Origin: Struthio camelus
Taxonomy: Eukaryota; Chordata; Aves; Struthioniformes; Struthionidae
DNA: 64,000 nucleotides
Assembly: GCF_040807025.1 (NCBI RefSeq)
Contig: NC_090942.1
Span: 199,386,247-199,450,246 of the forward strand
Reading direction: 5' to 3'
Shown here: piece by piece, positions 59,334 through 64,000 of the stretch
How positions within the stretch are numbered: the first letter of the stretch is position 1
Layout: every line of letters begins with the position of its first letter
Notes under the pieces: model-generated
What the model was told of the DNA's origin: nothing
Databases searched by the model: none
The model's input: the letters and a program-made list of their open reading frames with translations, nothing else
Position numbers and translations under genes: made by a program

Positions 59334-62300
59334 AGATAAACTAAACAGACTGAGCTTTTCATGGTTCTTATTATATTTCTTGGATGATTTTTGTGGCTCT
59401 TTTCTGTTCCTTGTAAAAAAAGAGACATAAAACTCTGTGTTACCAGTAATAGCTGTAGAAGTAAAATTACTTCACTACTGTTACTCCTGTATTTGAATGT
59501 TCAGCAATTGATGTTTTTGCAAGGTCCAATTAAATAAACATCCATTTAGTATGACTTCAACACATCTGGGTATATAATTACTAGAGAACAGAACAAGATG
59601 GATTGTTTTAAAAGCCTTGCAGTGGTTCCTAAACTTCAAAAGGACTATCAATTCAGTGAGAATGGTGTGTAGGAGTGCTTGCAAAAGCATTTGTGTTTGT
59701 GCTGAGTTTTTTAAGGAGATAGAAGTGAAATAAAAGTAATCATCTTAATTGTAAAAAAGGGATGATAATATATCAAAACTTTAAGTACTATAGATAATGT
59801 AATACATATCTTTTCTTGCCAAGATTTGGTACGTTTGAATGCAAAAAGACTTTGTTAGTAACAAACTATCTGAGCAACTGGAAAAAGAAACTGTGAATGA
59901 ATGTGAATATATGCATCCTCACATCCATTTAATCCTATGAGTAGTCACTTGCTTCTGTTTGGAAACCCTAGAACAGTTACATGGTTTACGTGTAATAGTT
60001 ACGTGTTATACTGTAATAGAAGAGATAAGATGGTATCAAGAATTCTTTTGTTAGAAAAAGCAGTTACCAAAAGAGTTCAGACAATTAAAATCTGCAGCTT
60101 GCTATTTCAAAGAGGGTCTTGAAAGTTTTGCTACTGGAGTATTTCTTACCAAAGAAGTGACTATTCATTTGGATTTGTATCGATACTGCGGAAAAAAAGT
60201 TGAATTAAATTTACGTTAAGTGGAGTAATCAGATATCTGCAGGATCAAAACATCTTGGCCTACCCAAAGACTTACCTGTATATCAGCATCTAAATCTAAC
60301 CTGCACTTCTGCGTCTACATTGATCCCTCACAGAAACCTTCAGATTTTAGTGAAACTGAACAAGGGGTTGTTTAAACTCTCAGTGCTACAGATGAGTTTA
60401 ATGCAAGTTTCTCTACTATTATTTTTATACGAATTTCAGGTCACCATGTTGACTTTCTATCTAAACTAGCCTGCTTTCTGAATGTCAAAGGGTATTCCTC
60501 TACTTTGTGGCAACATTCTCTCAATGAAACTTGGAGCATATTCAAAATAAAGGACTTAACTTGTTTTAACAAGATTAAAGTTCATGAAGACATGGTAAAT
60601 GAAGGGGGAAAATGAAAATTAAATAATGTAAAAGAATTTAAAATCCTCTAAAATGCCTGAAAAAGGAATAAAGGGGACTAAGGAAAGAATAAAAAGTCAG
60701 ATGGTCTCTAGTTAAGAAAAGTCTAAATCTAAAGAGATACTATGCAGTTATGTTAATCACAAAATTAATCCTAAGATTTTGGTAGCAGAAAGTGACTTGG
60801 GGTAGACGTGGTACCCATGCTGTGACACCCACAGAGCCCATTTTAAAACAGCTATTTGTTCTTAAACGGAGATGGTAGAAGTGAGCATGCCCTTGAATGC
60901 CCTTCTGTATCACAGGCTTAGTTAGTCAATATAAAAAATATAATTTTTTACATCCTCGATTGCCTCAATTTCCTCTGAATCTCTAAGTCCTGGAATAGAA
61001 TCCTTCAAAAAAGGGCTCTGGGAAGAAAATGGCAGAAGAGACTGAATGATTATCATAGAAACTGGAGACAGCATCAGTCAGAATCCTAACGTGACTTCAT
61101 TTCTTTGAGCTACTGTATGAGAGGTGATTCTCCTTCTTAATTCCTAATAACTTGGGAAGACTGTTGATAGGTGTTGGAACAATGCAGCACCCACTGGAGT
61201 ATAATGTATACTGGAGTAAACTGGAATTTACTAGAGCAAACTGGAGTATAACGATTTGAGGAGAGGGCAAGAAAATTACTCTCCCTTTAAATAGTGCTTA
61301 TGGTGAGTATATGGTGATTAGGCACAGCTGCCACAATATATTTTCCAGTTTACCTTTGCACAGTGGTATGAGGAAGAGATGGGGAGGAAAAGAGGGACAG
61401 AAAGCAGAGAAGTGAAGATAGCATTTTCTTGAGGTTTCTTGCACCCTCCAGGGATACGTTCTGTGCCCTCCTTACATGGCCCACTCCCTGGTTTGAAAAC
61501 TGCTGACACTGAGGACCAACCCTGATGCTGTGTGAAGCCTGGATACTTCATCTTTAGGCTGCGTGCAGCATGGTCTCTATAATGCATACTTCAGCCTGGG
61601 TTGGAGGGTAGAAGTGCCTCCTTAGAGACTTTTTTCCTAAAAGCCCACTATGCATGTAAGAGAATCTGTGTGGTAATAGTTTTCCTTTTGCAAACTTCAT
61701 GCATTCAGGTGGGTTGGAAGAGTCACAGAGGTGAGACCACAACATGTGGAAATTAGGGGCAGAGGTGGATTTGTTTTTCTTGTATATGTTTTTCCGTGTT
61801 TAAAGACCCTTTTGAGATCCTTTTCTCCAACAGAAAAGCATAAGAAAAGTTGAAAAAAATCTTTAAGAAATGTTATTCTTTAAGTAGACGCCAGAGTTGA
61901 CTTTTCCAATAGTACTAGTTAGTTTTATATGGAGGATGATGATGCTCTTAGTGAGTGTTTATCCACTAAAGACTTTAGACCAATAGCTATCTCCTTTTAT
62001 TCACTTAGTAAATGCTAAAATTAGTAGTATTGCAGAGCTGTAATATGGCATATAGTATAACATTCTATAAAGTACTAGTGACTGATCACTATGTGTCCTA
62101 GACATCCAGTAAAATGGAAAGCAAACTCACCCTTTATCTGTAAGGACAATATATTTTTAGTACTTGTAATCTTTCCTGAGCACCGTATCTCATTGGGATG
62201 TTAGCAAGTTAGTGTTGCTGAAGATGCAAAAAATTCTCTGAATGAATGAGAAACACTGCATTTTCTACCACTGTGTTGTCAGGGATAAGGTGGATAATAC

Positions 62301-64000
62301 TCACTGGCAATCGTATTCAGCTAAAAGGCAAGACTGACCTCCTGTTAAACTACTCCGGTTTGTTTTTGAAGCTGAAAGCTAATAGTTATTTCCTCCAGCG
62401 GTTCTTGGAACTGCTTGTGTGTAGTGTAGATGTCATGGTAGATCCTATATAGTTATCAGGTAGAGTGATGTGTGCTGCCTCCCCCTATTTCTTCAAATAT
62501 CAACATCTTGTAAATTCACATTATCTTCCTCTCTTGTAGAGATAATACTGAGTCCAATTATGGAGTAGGTGCTAGGATTTCTAATGTCTGGGACTGTTGG
62601 TGTTAAGGTATTTTCTATCTGCTCAGAAATAGACCGGTTTAGATGGTTTAGTCTGTGCTGCAGATGTGAATAGCAGCAGAGTGCAGGTCAGAGTGATGTT
62701 TGTATACTGTGCATTTTCAGAAAACATGTACATGGGGCAATAGTAGCTGTGCTCCAGTACTATACCTTGCCCAGGGAATCTTCAAAAATTATCATGTAGC
62801 ACTGAGGGCTATCAAAAGGAATCCCAGATGTGAGAGAACATGTCTCGGTGAATGTTTTGGGATGGATAAAATAGGAACAAATCTCAGGTATTTTCATGTC
62901 ACCTTAGGCCTGGTTGGGTTCTGCCTGTTCAGGTATAGAAGTCTAATAACAGGGTCAGCATCAGAGACATACTTTCCTCTAGACAGGAGTGAGGGAGACT
63001 GAGTAGTAACAGTTTTAGAGCAGTGTGTTTGTGAAGGTAGACAACAGCATCTTGCATTCATTAGAAGCAAGCGCTAGAGTTGATAACTCTTATCTTGGTG
63101 GTGAAGTTGAGTGTACAATCACATAATCAGCCTGGAGATTTTGGAGAGGAATTGAATATTTGATGTAATGTTTCCAGAAAGTTTAAGAGACAAGTGGATG
63201 TTGCACTACATGTTGTATTCTCTGCAAAGCAAGCATCTTAACAAGTCAGTGATTTCAGAAATAGTGCAGATCTTGAAGAACATTTCTTGAACTCCTTTTT
63301 GCTGTTGGAGCTGAACACAATTCCCATCTGTCTTAAACTCTGCATTAAGAGCTTCACAGAGGCACTCAAAGAAGTCACGTGCTTATATGTAAGGAGTAAG
63401 ATGCTGAAGGAATCACATGTCATAATAGTAAATAATTTTCATTAGTGTTGCTATGAAATGGTTACTTACCATATACATTTTCACTGTGAAAAAATGTTCC
63501 TGGCATAGTGAGCATCAGAAGAAAAGTCCATGCTAATGTATCTTCATCCGTCAGTTTTGCACACTTTGAGTTGAACAGTGTGAGCATACATTTTTGCTAT
63601 GAAATATAGTTTGCTACGTGTTTTAATGTGTATCTATAACATCCTCAAAAAGCTTACAAATATCAGTGTTATCCATTCCATGGTAAGACTACTGTGTGAG
63701 TACTGAGTCTGGTTTAAGAATGTACCAGCAAGCTATAGAAATGATGCAACTGGCTGCAGGGCTCACAGGTCAACAAAAATCAGCTGGTTCACAAATGAAG
63801 CCTGATGAGGAAATTACTGCAGCAGCACCAGTCCCATCCCTGTTCCCTGGCTGCCTCTCCCCGGCCACTTCCTTTAGTCATCCGAGGTTACCTTGTTTGG
63901 CCACTACTTCTCTTCAGTTGCTGCTTACTCACACTTCTAGAATAGCCAGCCATTCATCCATGTTGAAAGGACAAATAGCCTTCTGAAAGCCTGTTCTCTA
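59334..64000. other. Non-coding stretch to the window end
   Basis: No gene recognised. The only ordered structure noticed is a 10-bp periodic repeat at 61210-61249. No HMGB1 coding exon is present up to the right edge. Confidence 0.6.
61193..61250 (+). repeat. Short 10-bp periodic repeat
   Basis: ACTGGAGTA-type units begin at 61193, 61210, 61220, 61230 and 61240. The last four are exactly 10 bp apart. Confidence 0.85.

Noticed and set aside
63696-63986. Plus-strand frame near the right edge beginning MSTESG
   Set aside because: No family likeness; could not be tied to HMGB1 or any other gene.
32084-64000. HMGB1 coding exons
   Set aside because: Expected by synteny on the plus strand but no HMG-box coding sequence is present; they should lie to the right of the window.
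1-64000. tRNA, rRNA, CRISPR arrays or bacterial operon features
   Set aside because: No tRNA A/B boxes, rRNA blocks or regularly spaced repeats were seen; the DNA is eukaryotic with spliced genes.

Overview
The window is vertebrate nuclear DNA, most likely from a bird. It is AT-rich, has spliced genes with large introns, contains a few degraded CR1-like 3' tails and ancient MIR-like SINE tails, and shows none of the dense young repeats typical of mammals. A turtle or crocodilian cannot be excluded from sequence alone.

The left third (about 3.8-19.9 kb) holds one complete gene on the minus strand, recognised as USPL1 (ubiquitin-specific peptidase-like 1, a SUMO isopeptidase). I rebuilt it exon by exon: a non-coding first exon in a CpG island, a second exon carrying the start codon, and seven further coding exons. 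All introns have GT-AG ends and all split codons join in phase. The product is 1099 residues, close to the human protein (about 1092). The expected catalytic residues fall at Cys242, His454 and Asp470.

A CpG island at about 19.5-20.35 kb is the USPL1 promoter. It also looks bidirectional, with a good splice donor on the plus strand at 20028. In human and other vertebrates HMGB1 lies head-to-head with USPL1, and some long HMGB1 transcripts begin next to the USPL1 promoter. The plus-strand signal could be such an upstream leader. No HMGB1 coding exon is present here. A single candidate plus-strand exon lies at 31909-32083.

The right two thirds (20.4-64 kb) look like the intergenic side of USPL1, or the long first intron of the divergent transcript. 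I see no recognisable coding gene there. What it holds is MIR-like and CR1-like repeat remnants, microsatellites and homopolymers, an exact 58-bp direct repeat, a 45-bp tandem duplication, several clean hairpins (one miRNA-precursor-like or MITE-like at 23.2 kb), and small CpG-enriched patches at 29.9, 45.4 and 54.2 kb. No convincing novel multi-gene system was found. The best leads are the MYB-like triplet in the promoter, the 23.2-kb hairpin and the candidate exon at 31.9 kb.
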